Numbered from the stretch's first letter, positions 15,417 through 26,337 are shown. The stretch is DNA of 64,000 bases from Escherichia boydii (GCA_041890495.1 CP169086.1:744001-808000); one strand, 5' to 3'. Numbers and translations: made by a program. The notes: a model not told the origin generated them from the letters alone.

Positions 15417-17776
15417 AGCCGGCAATAATGATACTGCTCTGCGTCAGTTCCGCGACCCTGGCCGAGCCCGGCGACGACAGTTTACCGCCGCCACCCCAGG
15501 CACAGGCGATAGATGATGAAGCGGTGTTCCAGCTTGCTCTGGTGCTCAACCACTACGATACCGGTCTGGTGGTGCCCGTGACGCAGCGTAAAAGCGCTTT
15601 CTTTATCTCCAGCGCCGACCTGCTGCGCGCGGGGCTGCCACCGGCGCATGTTCCCCCCGGAGAGGTGAATCTCTCTTCGCTTACACAGGTGCGGGTGGAG
15701 TACGACAGCGCCGCGCAGCGCCTGCTGTTAACGGTTCCTCGCGACTGGGTTACGGCCCGCGTGACGCCGTTCAGCACGCAAGCGGCGCAGGCCAAACCGC
15801 ACTTTGGACGCGGGGCGCTGCTGAATTACGATTTCTACACCAACCATACGGAACATATCGGCGGTCAGGCGTCGCTCTGGCATGAGTTCCGCTACTTCAA
15901 CGAGAACGGCTCGTTTTCCTCCACCGGCTATGCCCGGGAAAATTTCACCGGTAACGAGGGTCAGCAGGAGGGATATGTTCGCTATGACACGTCCCTGCTG
16001 TTCACCAACGAGGATGACGCGATGAGCTGGAGCGTCGGGGACGTGATCAGCGATGCCCTGAGCTGGAGCTCCAGCGTGCGGATGGGGGGGATAAGCGTCG
16101 GGCGGGATTTCTCCCTGCGCCCTGACCTGGTGACGTGGCCGCTGCCCGAATTCGCAGGAGAAGCGGCGGTACCCACGTCGGTCGATCTCTTTATCAACGG
16201 GTATCGCTCCGGCTCAACCCAGCTTCAGCCGGGCCCCTTCACCCTGACCAATCTGCCCTATATCAACGGTGCCGGGGACGCGGTGCTGGTCACGACGGAT
16301 GCGCTGGGACGACAGATAAGCACCACGCTACCGTTTTACGTCACCAGCGACTTGCTCAAAAAAGGGCTGAGCGACGGCGCCGTGACGCTGGGCAGCCTGC
16401 GGCGCAATTACGGTATCAAGAATTTTGACTACGGCTCAGCGGCGGGCAGCGGTTCGTATCGCTACGGGGTGACGGACTGGCTGACCCTGGAAGGTCACGC
16501 GGAAGGTGCGCAGGAACTGGCGCTGGGCGGGGCAGGAACGGTGATTAAACTCGGTCAGCTTGGCGTGGTTAATACCGCTTACTCGCAGAGCCGCATGCGC
16601 GGGGATGCGGGCGGGCAAATCAGCTGGGGTTATCAGTACAGCACCAGCGAGTTCAGCGTGGCCACCCAGCACACGCGTCGCGACCGCGGCTTTGGCAATC
16701 TGGCCCTTTACGACCAGCCGACGGTGTATGACGAGAACGATAAACCCATCGCCAGCTTCAGCCGTAATACGGACCAGTATTCTCTGACCTTCAACCTGGG
16801 ACAGTACGGCAACATCGGCGCGGCCTGGATCGGGGTGGAGAGTTTTGACAGCCAAAAAACCGAGCTGCTTAACCTCTCATGGAGCCGCAATCTGTGGGGC
16901 GCGAGCAGTATTTATCTGGCCGGCAGCCGGGACCAGCAGCGGGGAGACTGGACGGTCGCGCTGTCGCTGCAGGTGCCGCTGGGGGCGCGCGACAGCGCTG
17001 CCATTACCGTTGAAAACACCCCGGATGCCGGCAGTACCCAGCGCATCAACTATAACCACTCCATGCCTTCTGACGGTGGGTTCAGCTGGAACATGGCCTG
17101 GGCCAACCAGTCAAGATCCAGCGATTATCAGCAGGGCACGCTGGGCTGGCGCAATAACAACATAGAGCTGCAGGGCGGCGGCTACGGCGAAAGGGACATG
17201 ATGACCTGGTGGGGCGAAGCGATGGGCGCAATTGTGTTGATGGACGGCGAGCTGTTTGCGGCGAATAAGATCAACGATGCGTTTGTCGTCATCAGTACCG
17301 ACGGTCATCCGGATGTGCCCGTCAGCTATGAGAATCAGCCCGTCGGCAAAACGAATAACAACGGTTACCTGCTGGTCAGCGGGGTATCGGCATATTATCC
17401 GGCAAGCTACCGGATTGATACCCTGAACCTGCCGGCGGATACCCGTCTGAAAGAGACCGAGCGGCGGATCGCGATCCGGCGTCACAGCGGCTATCTGGTT
17501 GACTTCCCGATGGAGCAGGAGCGGGTGGCAAGCGTCATTCTGCACGATGCGCGCGGCCAGGCGCTGCCGGTGGGAAGCCAGGTCCGACGCGCCTCGCGCA
17601 GCAATGCGGTGGTGGGGTATGACGGCATCGCCTGGCTGGAAAATCTTAGCGATGTGAACCCGCTGGAGGTGATCGTGCCTGATGGAAAACGCTGCCGGGC
17701 TACCCTGACCGTGGGAGCCAATCCGGAGCACAAGCTGCAAACCTACGGTCCGCTGGTCTGTCGGGAGGCGCCATGA
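15392..17776 (+). CDS. Outer-membrane fimbrial usher (archaic CU system)
   Basis: A 794-residue usher (PapC/FimD superfamily, short archaic type like CsuD). Landmarks are an N-terminal pilin/chaperone-binding region, the barrel start LLNYDFYTNHTEH, a plug-region motif VDLFINGYRSGSTQLQPGPF, repeated aromatic-ended barrel strands, and C-terminal plug-like domains ending TYGPLVCREAP. An internal ATG (15428) may be the real start, because the residues from MAVDARQ onward are a poor signal peptide whereas MILLCVSSATLAEP is a good one. It overlaps the chaperone and the adhesin gene (ATGA). Confidence 0.87.
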   Translation: MAVDARQLKPAIMILLCVSSATLAEPGDDSLPPPPQAQAIDDEAVFQLALVLNHYDTGLVVPVTQRKSAFFISSADLLRAGLPPAHVPPGEVNLSSLTQVRVEYDSAAQRLLLTVPRDWVTARVTPFSTQAAQAKPHFGRGALLNYDFYTNHTEHIGGQASLWHEFRYFNENGSFSSTGYARENFTGNEGQQEGYVRYDTSLLFTNEDDAMSWSVGDVISDALSWSSSVRMGGISVGRDFSLRPDLVTWPLPEFAGEAAVPTSVDLFINGYRSGSTQLQPGPFTLTNLPYINGAGDAVLVTTDALGRQISTTLPFYVTSDLLKKGLSDGAVTLGSLRRNYGIKNFDYGSAAGSGSYRYGVTDWLTLEGHAEGAQELALGGAGTVIKLGQLGVVNTAYSQSRMRGDAGGQISWGYQYSTSEFSVATQHTRRDRGFGNLALYDQPTVYDENDKPIASFSRNTDQYSLTFNLGQYGNIGAAWIGVESFDSQKTELLNLSWSRNLWGASSIYLAGSRDQQRGDWTVALSLQVPLGARDSAAITVENTPDAGSTQRINYNHSMPSDGGFSWNMAWANQSRSSDYQQGTLGWRNNNIELQGGGYGERDMMTWWGEAMGAIVLMDGELFAANKINDAFVVISTDGHPDVPVSYENQPVGKTNNNGYLLVSGVSAYYPASYRIDTLNLPADTRLKETERRIAIRRHSGYLVDFPMEQERVASVILHDARGQALPVGSQVRRASRSNAVVGYDGIAWLENLSDVNPLEVIVPDGKRCRATLTVGANPEHKLQTYGPLVCREAP

Positions 17777-18735
17777 AACGCCTGCTGCTGTTGATACTGC
17801 TGCTATTTTCCAGCGGAGGCTGGGCGGCGTGTACCGTCAGTACGGTCAATGCCTCGTTTGGCAGCGTCACGTCGTTTGCGCTCAGCGGAACCGGGGAGGT
17901 GGAAACCACCGGCACGCTGGTGGTGGCGTGCGATGCCATACTGAATCTGTTGACCAGCGACTCGGTGACCCTGACCTATACCGCGGCATCGGTCTCGGGC
18001 AGCAGCCGGGCCACCATGAAACGCACGGATAACGCGGCCATCACGGACGTGATCCCCACCCGGCTATGCGGACTCGCGGGCTGTGCGAGCAGCAGCGAGG
18101 TACAGATAAGTAAATCATATACCTGGAGCGGAAATACCCTGCTGGGGTTGCTGGGCTCAAAACAGTACAACATCCCGCTCTATTTCCGCACCGTCGCCGG
18201 ACAGAACGTTTCTGCCGGGCCGTATCAGGTGCAGTTAACCTTCAGCGTTAACTACAGCGTCTGCTCCGTGGGCGCGCTCGGCATTTGCACAATCAATCAG
18301 ACGGGCACGGCGACGACCACCATCCTCCTTAACCTGACCGTGACCAACGACTGCAGCGCCATGACCACGCCGGACGTCAACTTCAACAGCGCGCCGCTGG
18401 TGCAAAGTTTCCCTACCGTCTCGCAGGCGATTGCCGTCACCTGTACCAAAGGCAGTACGTATACCATCGGCATTAACAACGGTGCTAACGCGCTGAATAA
18501 CGTGCGCCGGATGGTAAGCGGCAGTAACTACCTGAGTTATGACATCTATAAAGAAGCAACGGGCAACCGCTGGGGCGGCAGCGGCAGCGAACGCTGGACC
18601 AGCGCGACGTCATCGCAGGTCAGTACCGACGGTTTACTGCGCACCTACAACTACACCGCGAAAGTTCTGACCAATCAGGCCACGCCCCCCGCCGGAACCT
18701 ACACAGATACGCTGATTGTCGACGTGGCTTTCTAA
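17773..18735 (+). CDS. Two-domain spore coat U tip adhesin
   Basis: A 320-residue protein with signal peptide MKRLLLLILLLFSSGGWAA. Two spore coat U domains follow in tandem: the first from CTVSTVNASFG, the second from about residue 195 (CSAMTTPDVNFNSAPL...AGTYTDTLIVDVAF). This two-domain layout is that of CsuE, the tip adhesin of archaic pili, whose N-terminal domain mediates attachment. Only the second domain ends in a donor-strand-like sequence. It is the last gene of the operon, and the tar promoter lies directly downstream. Confidence 0.85.
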   Translation: MKRLLLLILLLFSSGGWAACTVSTVNASFGSVTSFALSGTGEVETTGTLVVACDAILNLLTSDSVTLTYTAASVSGSSRATMKRTDNAAITDVIPTRLCGLAGCASSSEVQISKSYTWSGNTLLGLLGSKQYNIPLYFRTVAGQNVSAGPYQVQLTFSVNYSVCSVGALGICTINQTGTATTTILLNLTVTNDCSAMTTPDVNFNSAPLVQSFPTVSQAIAVTCTKGSTYTIGINNGANALNNVRRMVSGSNYLSYDIYKEATGNRWGGSGSERWTSATSSQVSTDGLLRTYNYTAKVLTNQATPPAGTYTDTLIVDVAF

Positions 18736-18761
18736 CCCCGCGCTTTTCCCTTTCTCAAATG

Positions 18762-18788
18762 TAAAGTTCCTGTTGGCAGTGCCGATAA
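18762..18788 (+). promoter_or_regulatory. Sigma-28 promoter of the tar-tap-cheRBYZ operon
   Basis: TAAAGTTC (18762-18769), 11 bases, GCCGATAA (18781-18788): one mismatch to the sigma-28 consensus. It lies 31 bases upstream of the tar start, so the receptor operon keeps its own flagellar promoter even though a fimbrial operon now precedes it. Confidence 0.9.
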
Positions 18789-18819
18789 CACCGTTAATAA
18801 ATCTATGAGAAGGTGTTGT

Positions 18820-20481
18820 ATGTTGAACCGTATCCGCGTTGTCACAATGCTTATGATGGTGCTGGTCATTTTCGCACTTCTTCAGCTTATCTCCGGCGGG
18901 CTTTTTTTCTCGTCGTTAAAACAGAACCAGGACAGCTTCGCGGCCTCGAACGATCTCCGCCTGCAGCAGAGTGAGCTCACTTCAACGTGGGATCTGATGC
19001 TGCAAACGCGTATCAACCTGAGCCGCTCGTCCGCGCGCATGATGATGGATCCCAACAATCAGCAGAGCAGCGCGAAAACCGATCTGTTGAAAAATGCCCG
19101 CGCCACTCTCGCTGACGCCGCAAAACATTACGACGCCTTCAAAAAGATTACCCCGCAGCCTGCAATGGAGCAGGTGAGCCAGAATATTGACGAAAAATAC
19201 AACGCCTACCATGCCGGTCTGGCAGAGCTGATTCAGTTCCTTGAGAGCGGCAACATGGACGCCTATTTCGCGCAGCCGACGCAGGGGATGCAAAACGCCC
19301 TCGGCGCGGCGCTGGGGGAGTACGCGAAGGTCAGTGGCGATCTCTATCACTCCGCGTTTGCTGAAAGCCAGAATGACTACCGCTTTGCGAAATGGCAGAT
19401 GGCGGTGCTGGCGCTGGCGCTGGTTATTGTGCTGGTTGCGGTCTGGTACGGCATTCGCCATATCCTGCTGAACCCTCTCGGCCGCGTCATTGCCCACATT
19501 CGTGAAATTGCCGGCGGTGACCTGACCAAAACGCTGACCGTGTCCGGGCGCAATGAGATCACCGAGCTGGCAAACAGCGTTGACCATATGCAGCGTTCGC
19601 TCATCGAGACCGTCGCCAACGTGCGTAACGGGTCGGAGGCGATCTATGCCGGTACCCGTGAAATTGCGGCGGGCAACACCGATCTTTCCTCCCGTACTGA
19701 ACAGCAGGCATCCGCGCTGGAAGAAACTGCCGCCAGCATGGAGCAGCTCACCGCGACAGTGAAGCAAAACGCCGATAACGCCCGCCAGGCCTCGCAACTG
19801 GCGCAAAGTGCCTCCGACACCGCCCAGCACGGCGGCAAAGTGGTGGATGGCGTAGTGAAAACGATGCATGAGATCGCCGATAGTTCGAAGAAAATTGCCG
19901 AAATTATCAGCGTTATCGACGGTATTGCCTTCCAGACTAATATCCTCGCGCTGAATGCCGCGGTTGAAGCCGCGCGTGCGGGTGAACAGGGCCGTGGTTT
20001 TGCCGTGGTGGCGGGTGAAGTGCGTAATCTTGCCAGTCGCAGCGCCCAGGCAGCAAAAGAGATCAAAGCCCTCATTGAAGACTCCGTCTCACGCGTTGAT
20101 ACCGGTTCGGTGCTGGTCGAAAGCGCCGGGGAAACAATGAACAATATCGTCAATGCTGTCACTCGCGTGACTGACATTATGGGCGAGATTGCATCGGCAT
20201 CGGATGAACAGAGCCGTGGCATCGATCAAGTCGCATTGGCGGTTTCGGAAATGGATCGCGTCACGCAACAGAACGCATCGCTGGTGCAGGAATCAGCTGC
20301 CGCCGCCGCTGCGCTGGAAGAACAGGCGAGTCGTTTAACGCAAGCGGTTTCCGCGTTCCGTCTGGCAGCCAGCCCACTCACCAATAAACCGCAAACACCA
20401 TCCCGTCCTGCCAGTGAGCAACCACCGGCACAGCCACGACTGCGAATTGCTGAACAAGATCCAAACTGGGAAACATTTTGA
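18820..20481 (+). CDS. tar: Methyl-accepting chemotaxis protein Tar (hybrid gene)
   Basis: A 553-residue receptor, the same length as E. coli Tar. TM1 spans about residues 7-30, then a periplasmic four-helix domain, TM2 near 190-212, HAMP, methylation helices, the hairpin tip (IDGIAFQTNILALNAAVEAAR) and a C-terminal NWETF pentapeptide that recruits CheR and CheB. The aspartate-binding residues Arg64, Arg69, Arg73 and Thr154 are all present, so it should sense aspartate. The periplasmic, TM and HAMP parts diverge strongly from K-12, whereas everything after about residue 270 matches K-12. Start ATG 18820, with GAGAAGG upstream. Confidence 0.95.
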   Translation: MLNRIRVVTMLMMVLVIFALLQLISGGLFFSSLKQNQDSFAASNDLRLQQSELTSTWDLMLQTRINLSRSSARMMMDPNNQQSSAKTDLLKNARATLADAAKHYDAFKKITPQPAMEQVSQNIDEKYNAYHAGLAELIQFLESGNMDAYFAQPTQGMQNALGAALGEYAKVSGDLYHSAFAESQNDYRFAKWQMAVLALALVIVLVAVWYGIRHILLNPLGRVIAHIREIAGGDLTKTLTVSGRNEITELANSVDHMQRSLIETVANVRNGSEAIYAGTREIAAGNTDLSSRTEQQASALEETAASMEQLTATVKQNADNARQASQLAQSASDTAQHGGKVVDGVVKTMHEIADSSKKIAEIISVIDGIAFQTNILALNAAVEAARAGEQGRGFAVVAGEVRNLASRSAQAAKEIKALIEDSVSRVDTGSVLVESAGETMNNIVNAVTRVTDIMGEIASASDEQSRGIDQVALAVSEMDRVTQQNASLVQESAAAAAALEEQASRLTQAVSAFRLAASPLTNKPQTPSRPASEQPPAQPRLRIAEQDPNWETF

Positions 20482-20526
20482 CGAGTATTTACTAACGCGG
20501 TCATTGCCGCCTGATGGGGAGCGTTG

Positions 20527-22128
20527 ATGTTTAATCGTATTCGAATTTCGACCACGCTGTTTTTAATTTTGATTCTCTGCGGGATCTTGCAGATTGGCAG
20601 TAACGGCATGTCTTTTTGGGCATTTCGCGATGGCTATCAGAATTTGCAGGACGTTGAGGCGAGTAATCAGCAGCGCTCCGCACTGGCACAAACGCGTGCC
20701 GTGCTGTTGCAGGCAAGCACTGCGCTGAACAAGGCGGGAACCTTAACCGCGCTGAGTTATCCGCCGGATGACATTAAGGCGCTGATGGCGACCGCGCGCG
20801 ACAGCCTGAAGCAGGCTGACGCACAGTTTAAGGCCTTTACGGCGCAGGCCGCCGACAGCGAGAAAGAGAAAGCGCTGAAGGCCGCCATGAAGACGAACTT
20901 TGAACAGTGGTACAGCGATCTGGACCATCAGGCGACGTGGCTTGAGAACAACCAGCTGTCGGACTTTATGACCGCACCGGTTCAGGCGTCTCAGGCGGCG
21001 TTTGACGGCAGCTTTAACGCGTGGCAGCAGAATATCAATCAGTCTGTTCAGCGTGCGGGTGAACAGAGCCGTCAAAGCTATCACATGTCTGGCGTCATCT
21101 TTGCCGTGGTTGTGATTCTGGCAGGGCTGCTGACCGGCGGGGCACTGCTCTGGTCCCGCAGAATGATCGTGCAGCCGCTGGCGATTATCAGCAGCCACTT
21201 CGACAGTATTGCGAAAGGGGACCTGGCGCGTCCGGTGGCGGTGTTCGGCAGGAACGAAATTTCGGCGATCTTTGCCAGCCTGAAGGCGATGCAGGGATCG
21301 CTGCGGGAAACGGTGAGCGACGTGTGGCAGGGCAGTTATGCCATGCACACCGGTATCTCTGAGATTGCGGCGGGTAACAACGATCTCTCAAGTCGTACCG
21401 AACAGCAGGCGGCATCGCTGGCACAAACGGCCGCCAGTATGGAGCAATTAACCGCCACGGTAGGGCAAAACGCCGATAACGCACGACAGGCGTCGGAACT
21501 GGCAAAAAATGCCGCGACAACGGCGCAGGCGGGCGGTGTTCAGGTCAGTACCATGACTCACACCATGCAGGAGATCGCCACCAGCTCGCAAAAAATTGGC
21601 GACATTATCAGCGTTATCGACGGAATTGCTTTCCAGACCAATATTCTGGCCCTGAATGCGGCAGTGGAAGCGGCTCGCGCCGGAGAGCAGGGGCGTGGTT
21701 TTGCGGTAGTGGCAGGTGAAGTGCGCAATCTTGCCAGCCGTAGCGCGCAGGCAGCAAAAGAGATCAAAGGGCTGATCGAAGAGTCAGTCAATCGTGTCCA
21801 GCAGGGTTCGAAACTGGTGAATAACGCCGCCGCGACCATGATCGATATTGTCAGTTCGGTGACCCGCGTGAACGACATTATGGGAGAAATTGCCTCTGCG
21901 TCGGAAGAACAACAGCGGGGGATTGAGCAGGTTGCACAGGCTGTCAGCCAGATGGATCAGGTGACTCAGCAGAACGCCTCGCTGGTAGAAGAAGCGGCGG
22001 TGGCAACGGAACAACTGGCGAATCAGGCCGACCATCTTTCGTCGCGTGTAGCGGTATTTACCCTTGAAGAACATGAAGTAGCACGACATGAGTCGGTGCA
22101 GTTACAAATTGCGCCAGTGGTATCCTGA
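20527..22128 (+). CDS. tap: Methyl-accepting chemotaxis protein Tap (double-switch hybrid)
   Basis: A 533-residue receptor, identical in length to E. coli Tap, the dipeptide (via DppA) and pyrimidine receptor. The N-terminal 36 residues through MSFWAFRD match K-12. The periplasmic domain, TM2 and HAMP (about 37-270) are diverged. The methylation/signalling domain and the C-terminus ending QLQIAPVVS match K-12 again. Like K-12 Tap it lacks a C-terminal NWETF and so depends on Tar for efficient adaptation. Start ATG 20527; the TTG three bases earlier is ignored. Confidence 0.93.
   Translation: MFNRIRISTTLFLILILCGILQIGSNGMSFWAFRDGYQNLQDVEASNQQRSALAQTRAVLLQASTALNKAGTLTALSYPPDDIKALMATARDSLKQADAQFKAFTAQAADSEKEKALKAAMKTNFEQWYSDLDHQATWLENNQLSDFMTAPVQASQAAFDGSFNAWQQNINQSVQRAGEQSRQSYHMSGVIFAVVVILAGLLTGGALLWSRRMIVQPLAIISSHFDSIAKGDLARPVAVFGRNEISAIFASLKAMQGSLRETVSDVWQGSYAMHTGISEIAAGNNDLSSRTEQQAASLAQTAASMEQLTATVGQNADNARQASELAKNAATTAQAGGVQVSTMTHTMQEIATSSQKIGDIISVIDGIAFQTNILALNAAVEAARAGEQGRGFAVVAGEVRNLASRSAQAAKEIKGLIEESVNRVQQGSKLVNNAAATMIDIVSSVTRVNDIMGEIASASEEQQRGIEQVAQAVSQMDQVTQQNASLVEEAAVATEQLANQADHLSSRVAVFTLEEHEVARHESVQLQIAPVVS
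20630..21400. other. Diverged (donor-like) tract 3: sensory part of tap
   Basis: An internal stretch of tap coding for the periplasmic domain, TM2 and HAMP differs from K-12, while both flanks (tar 3' half with tap 5' end, and tap 3' half onward) are K-12-like. The right edge is uncertain because the signalling domain is conserved between genera; it may lie as far as 21700. Confidence 0.5.
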
Positions 22129-22146
22129 AGTGATTGAGAAGGCGCT

Positions 22147-23007
22147 ATGACTTCATCTCTGCCCTGTGGGCAAACGTCTTTATTGTTACAGATGACCGAG
22201 CGCCTGGCGCTTTCCGACGCGCATTTTCGGCGGATAAGTCAATTGATCTATCAACGAGCCGGGATCGTTCTGGCTGACCATAAACGCGACATGGTTTACA
22301 ACCGACTGGTTCGTCGTTTGCGTTCGCTGGGACTGACGGATTTCGGTCATTATCTGAACTTGCTGGAATCTAATCAGCACAGCGGTGAGTGGCAGGCGTT
22401 TATCAATTCGCTGACCACGAATCTGACGGCATTTTTCCGTGAGGCACATCATTTCCCTCTGCTCGCGGATCACGCACGTCGCCGTTCTGGCGAGTATCGC
22501 GTATGGAGCGCGGCGGCTTCGACCGGCGAAGAGCCGTACAGCATTGCGATGACGCTGGCTGACACATTGGGCACCGCGCCCGGACGCTGGAAAGTGTTTG
22601 CCAGTGATATCGACACCGAAGTGCTGGAAAAAGCCAGAAGCGGTATCTATCGCCATGAAGAGTTGAAAAACCTGACGCCGCAGCAACTGCAACGGTATTT
22701 CATGCGAGGGACGGGGCCGCATGAAGGGCTGGTACGCGTGCGTCAGGAGCTGGCGAACTATGTTGATTTTGCCCCGCTGAATCTACTGGCGAAACAGTAC
22801 ACCGTGCCGGGGCCGTTTGATGCGATCTTCTGTCGTAACGTCATGATCTACTTCGATCAAACTACCCAGCAGGAGATTTTGCGCCGCTTTGTTCCGCTCC
22901 TTAAACCCGACGGATTGCTGTTTGCGGGTCACTCTGAAAACTTTAGCCACCTTGAGCGCCGCTTCACGCTGCGTGGTCAGACGGTGTATGCGCTAAGTAA
23001 GGATTAA
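22147..23007 (+). CDS. cheR: Chemotaxis protein methyltransferase CheR
   Basis: A 286-residue SAM-dependent glutamate methyltransferase acting on receptor methylation helices. An N-terminal helical domain recognises the receptor, then the Rossmann domain carries [13 protein letters not shown] (SAM site) and FCRNVMIYF. The insertion that binds the NWETF pentapeptide is included. The sequence appears identical to K-12. It follows tap by 18 bases, with GAGAAGG in front. Confidence 0.97.
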
Positions 23008-23009
23008 CG

Positions 23010-24463
<1,454 letters not shown>

Positions 24464-24473
24464 GGATGCGACT

Positions 24474-25118
24474 ATGATGCAACCATCAATCAAACCTGCT
24501 GACGAGCATTCAGCTGGCGATATCATTGCGCGCATCGGCAGCCTGACGCGTATGCTGCGCGACAGTTTGCGGGAACTGGGGCTGGATCAGGCCATTGCCG
24601 AAGCGGCGGAAGCCATCCCCGATGCGCGCGATCGTTTGTACTATGTTGTGCAGATGACCGCCCAGGCTGCGGAGCGGGCGCTGAACAGTGTTGAGGCGTC
24701 ACAACCGCATCAGGATCAAATGGAGAAATCAGCAAAAGCGTTAACCCAACGTTGGGATGACTGGTTTGCCGATCCGATTGACCTTGCCGACGCCCGTGAA
24801 CTGGTAACAGATACACGACAATTTCTGGCAGATGTACCCGCGCATACCAGCTTTACTAACGCGCAACTGCTGGAAATCATGATGGCGCAGGATTTTCAGG
24901 ATCTCACCGGGCAGGTCATTAAGCGGATGATGGATGTCATTCAGGAGATCGAACGCCAGTTGCTGATGGTGCTGTTGGAAAACATCCCGGAACCGGCAGC
25001 CCGTCCAAAACGCGAGAACGAAAGCCTGCTCAATGGTCCACAGCTCGACGCCAGCAAGGCGGGCGTGGTGGCAAGCCAGGATCAGGTCGACGATCTGCTG
25101 GACAGCCTCGGCTTCTGA
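24474..25118 (+). CDS. cheZ: CheY phosphatase CheZ
   Basis: A 214-residue helical-hairpin phosphatase. The catalytic Gln is in AQDFQDLTGQVIKR, and the C-terminal CheY-binding helix is SQDQVDDLLDSLGF. The ATG at 24474 gives the known MMQPSIKPADE start. K-12-like up to about residue 175, with a few differences in the linker (EPAARPKRENESLLNG), which suggests the next switch to donor-like sequence near 25000. It is the last gene of the tar operon, followed by a terminator. Confidence 0.96.
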   Translation: MMQPSIKPADEHSAGDIIARIGSLTRMLRDSLRELGLDQAIAEAAEAIPDARDRLYYVVQMTAQAAERALNSVEASQPHQDQMEKSAKALTQRWDDWFADPIDLADARELVTDTRQFLADVPAHTSFTNAQLLEIMMAQDFQDLTGQVIKRMMDVIQEIERQLLMVLLENIPEPAARPKRENESLLNGPQLDASKAGVVASQDQVDDLLDSLGF

Positions 25119-25130
25119 TTATTCTGATTA

Positions 25131-25165
25131 CCCTCAGGTTGCGGCCTCAACCTGAGGGAATTTCG
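25131..25165. terminator. Bidirectional terminator between cheZ and fimbrial operon 2
   Basis: Perfect 11-bp stem: ccctcaggttg (25131-25141) with caacctgaggg (25148-25158), in the gap between two convergent genes. The T tract on the plus strand is short (aattt). Confidence 0.75.
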
Positions 25166-25166
25166 G

Positions 25167-26333
25167 TTAGCGAAGATCCATCTTCACCGTTACGTTACCT
25201 TCAAAGCGACCCGGGGCCGGGGGAGCATTAGTCGTGCTGACAGGTACAGCCTGAATTTTGACCACACCGTTTCCCTGATTGTCCATCGTTATCGGAAACT
25301 CATAGGTACCATCCAGCGCAACGTTCTGACTGTTTTCATCATATACACGTACGCCGAGATCGTCCCTGTCCAGAAGTTTTGCAATGTAAGGCGTACTGCT
25401 ATCCGCAACCCCCTGATCTGCTGTCAGCGTGAGCTTTATCCGGTCCGTGTTTCCCACTGCGTTATCATCACAGTGGTAGGCAATATCAACGTTTTTGATG
25501 GCATAACGTTTTGGCGGTTGCCCCTTGATGACAAATTGCTTGCTGACGATGCTGCCGAACTCAACCTCGATGGTACTGCCTGCGTTGATGGTGCAGCTGA
25601 GCGGCGCAGAAAGCGTGCCGCTAAACCAGATATCAGATACCTGATCTGCCTGCCCGGGATCGCAGCTTCCCCCTGTGCCGAAATAGAGGCAGGCATAGTT
25701 TTGCGCGACGATCGTCGAAGGTATCACCTCTTGACCCAGGATGGGTTTTTTAACGTGAAGCGTGACCGCAATGACGTTCCAGCGGAAATTACGCTTTACG
25801 GTAGCGGCATTGCTCGGCTGGGTGCCACTACTGCAAACGTTGGCATCGCCCTCCGTTTTGGCGAGTGCATTCTCGGTCGTGTTACGCATATTCCCTCTGG
25901 GCGTCGGGTATTCATTGACGGCTATCGGGGTCAAAGAATTGCCGTCCGGAGAGTTGATTGCATCAGCGTAGGCGGTGATATCGGCATCGATCTTTTCGGT
26001 CAAAAAGCCGTATCCGTTTGTTCCCGGACTCAGCGGGCTCCCGGCAAACGTTTTTTCATAGACCATGCTCGAAGAAAATATATTTCCGGGACAGCTGCAG
26101 TTGGCCACTATCACCGGACCATTGCCGACAAGATGATTTGGCACATCATAGTCATGATTGGCGATATTTTCGCTGGACAAAAACTCATGATCGAACGTTA
26201 TGGTGTAAGCTTGCGGCGCACCGAAGCAGTTATGAAGTAAAGTCACCGCTCCCCTGCAGGGGCTGGTTGCGGCCAGGCTCAATGCCGTGGCCAATAAACC
26301 CCAGACGGCCTGTTTCGTGAGTATAGTTCTCAT
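25167..26333 (-). CDS. Fimbrial tip adhesin (two-domain)
   Basis: A 388-residue protein with signal peptide (MRTILTKQAVWGLLATALSLAATSPCRGA). The N-terminal part (to about residue 230) has no obvious relative but contains paired cysteines, as lectin domains do. The C-terminal part is pilin-like: Cys in APLSCTINAG, AYHCDDN, and a terminal RFEGNVTVKMDLR strand. This layout is typical of tip adhesins of classical chaperone-usher fimbriae. It is the last gene of the operon, four bases after the usher stop. The ligand cannot be told from sequence. Confidence 0.75.
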   Translation of the reverse strand: MRTILTKQAVWGLLATALSLAATSPCRGAVTLLHNCFGAPQAYTITFDHEFLSSENIANHDYDVPNHLVGNGPVIVANCSCPGNIFSSSMVYEKTFAGSPLSPGTNGYGFLTEKIDADITAYADAINSPDGNSLTPIAVNEYPTPRGNMRNTTENALAKTEGDANVCSSGTQPSNAATVKRNFRWNVIAVTLHVKKPILGQEVIPSTIVAQNYACLYFGTGGSCDPGQADQVSDIWFSGTLSAPLSCTINAGSTIEVEFGSIVSKQFVIKGQPPKRYAIKNVDIAYHCDDNAVGNTDRIKLTLTADQGVADSSTPYIAKLLDRDDLGVRVYDENSQNVALDGTYEFPITMDNQGNGVVKIQAVPVSTTNAPPAPGRFEGNVTVKMDLR

Positions 26334-26337
26334 GTGC

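Larger units (their letters stand above)
9540..19630. other. Diverged (donor-like) tract 2: cheA 3' part to tar 5' part
   Basis: Covers most of cheA, cheW, the DAACS symporter, fimbrial operon 1 and the N-terminal half of tar. GC is visibly higher and codon third positions are G/C-rich. Both edges fall inside genes without breaking the frame. The cargo between cheW and tar is absent from K-12, where these genes are neighbours. Confidence 0.6.

Noticed and set aside
13508..18735. Reading the operon as spore coat proteins
   Set aside because: The spore coat U name is historical. The chaperone and usher next to it show a secreted pilus, and enterobacteria do not sporulate this way.
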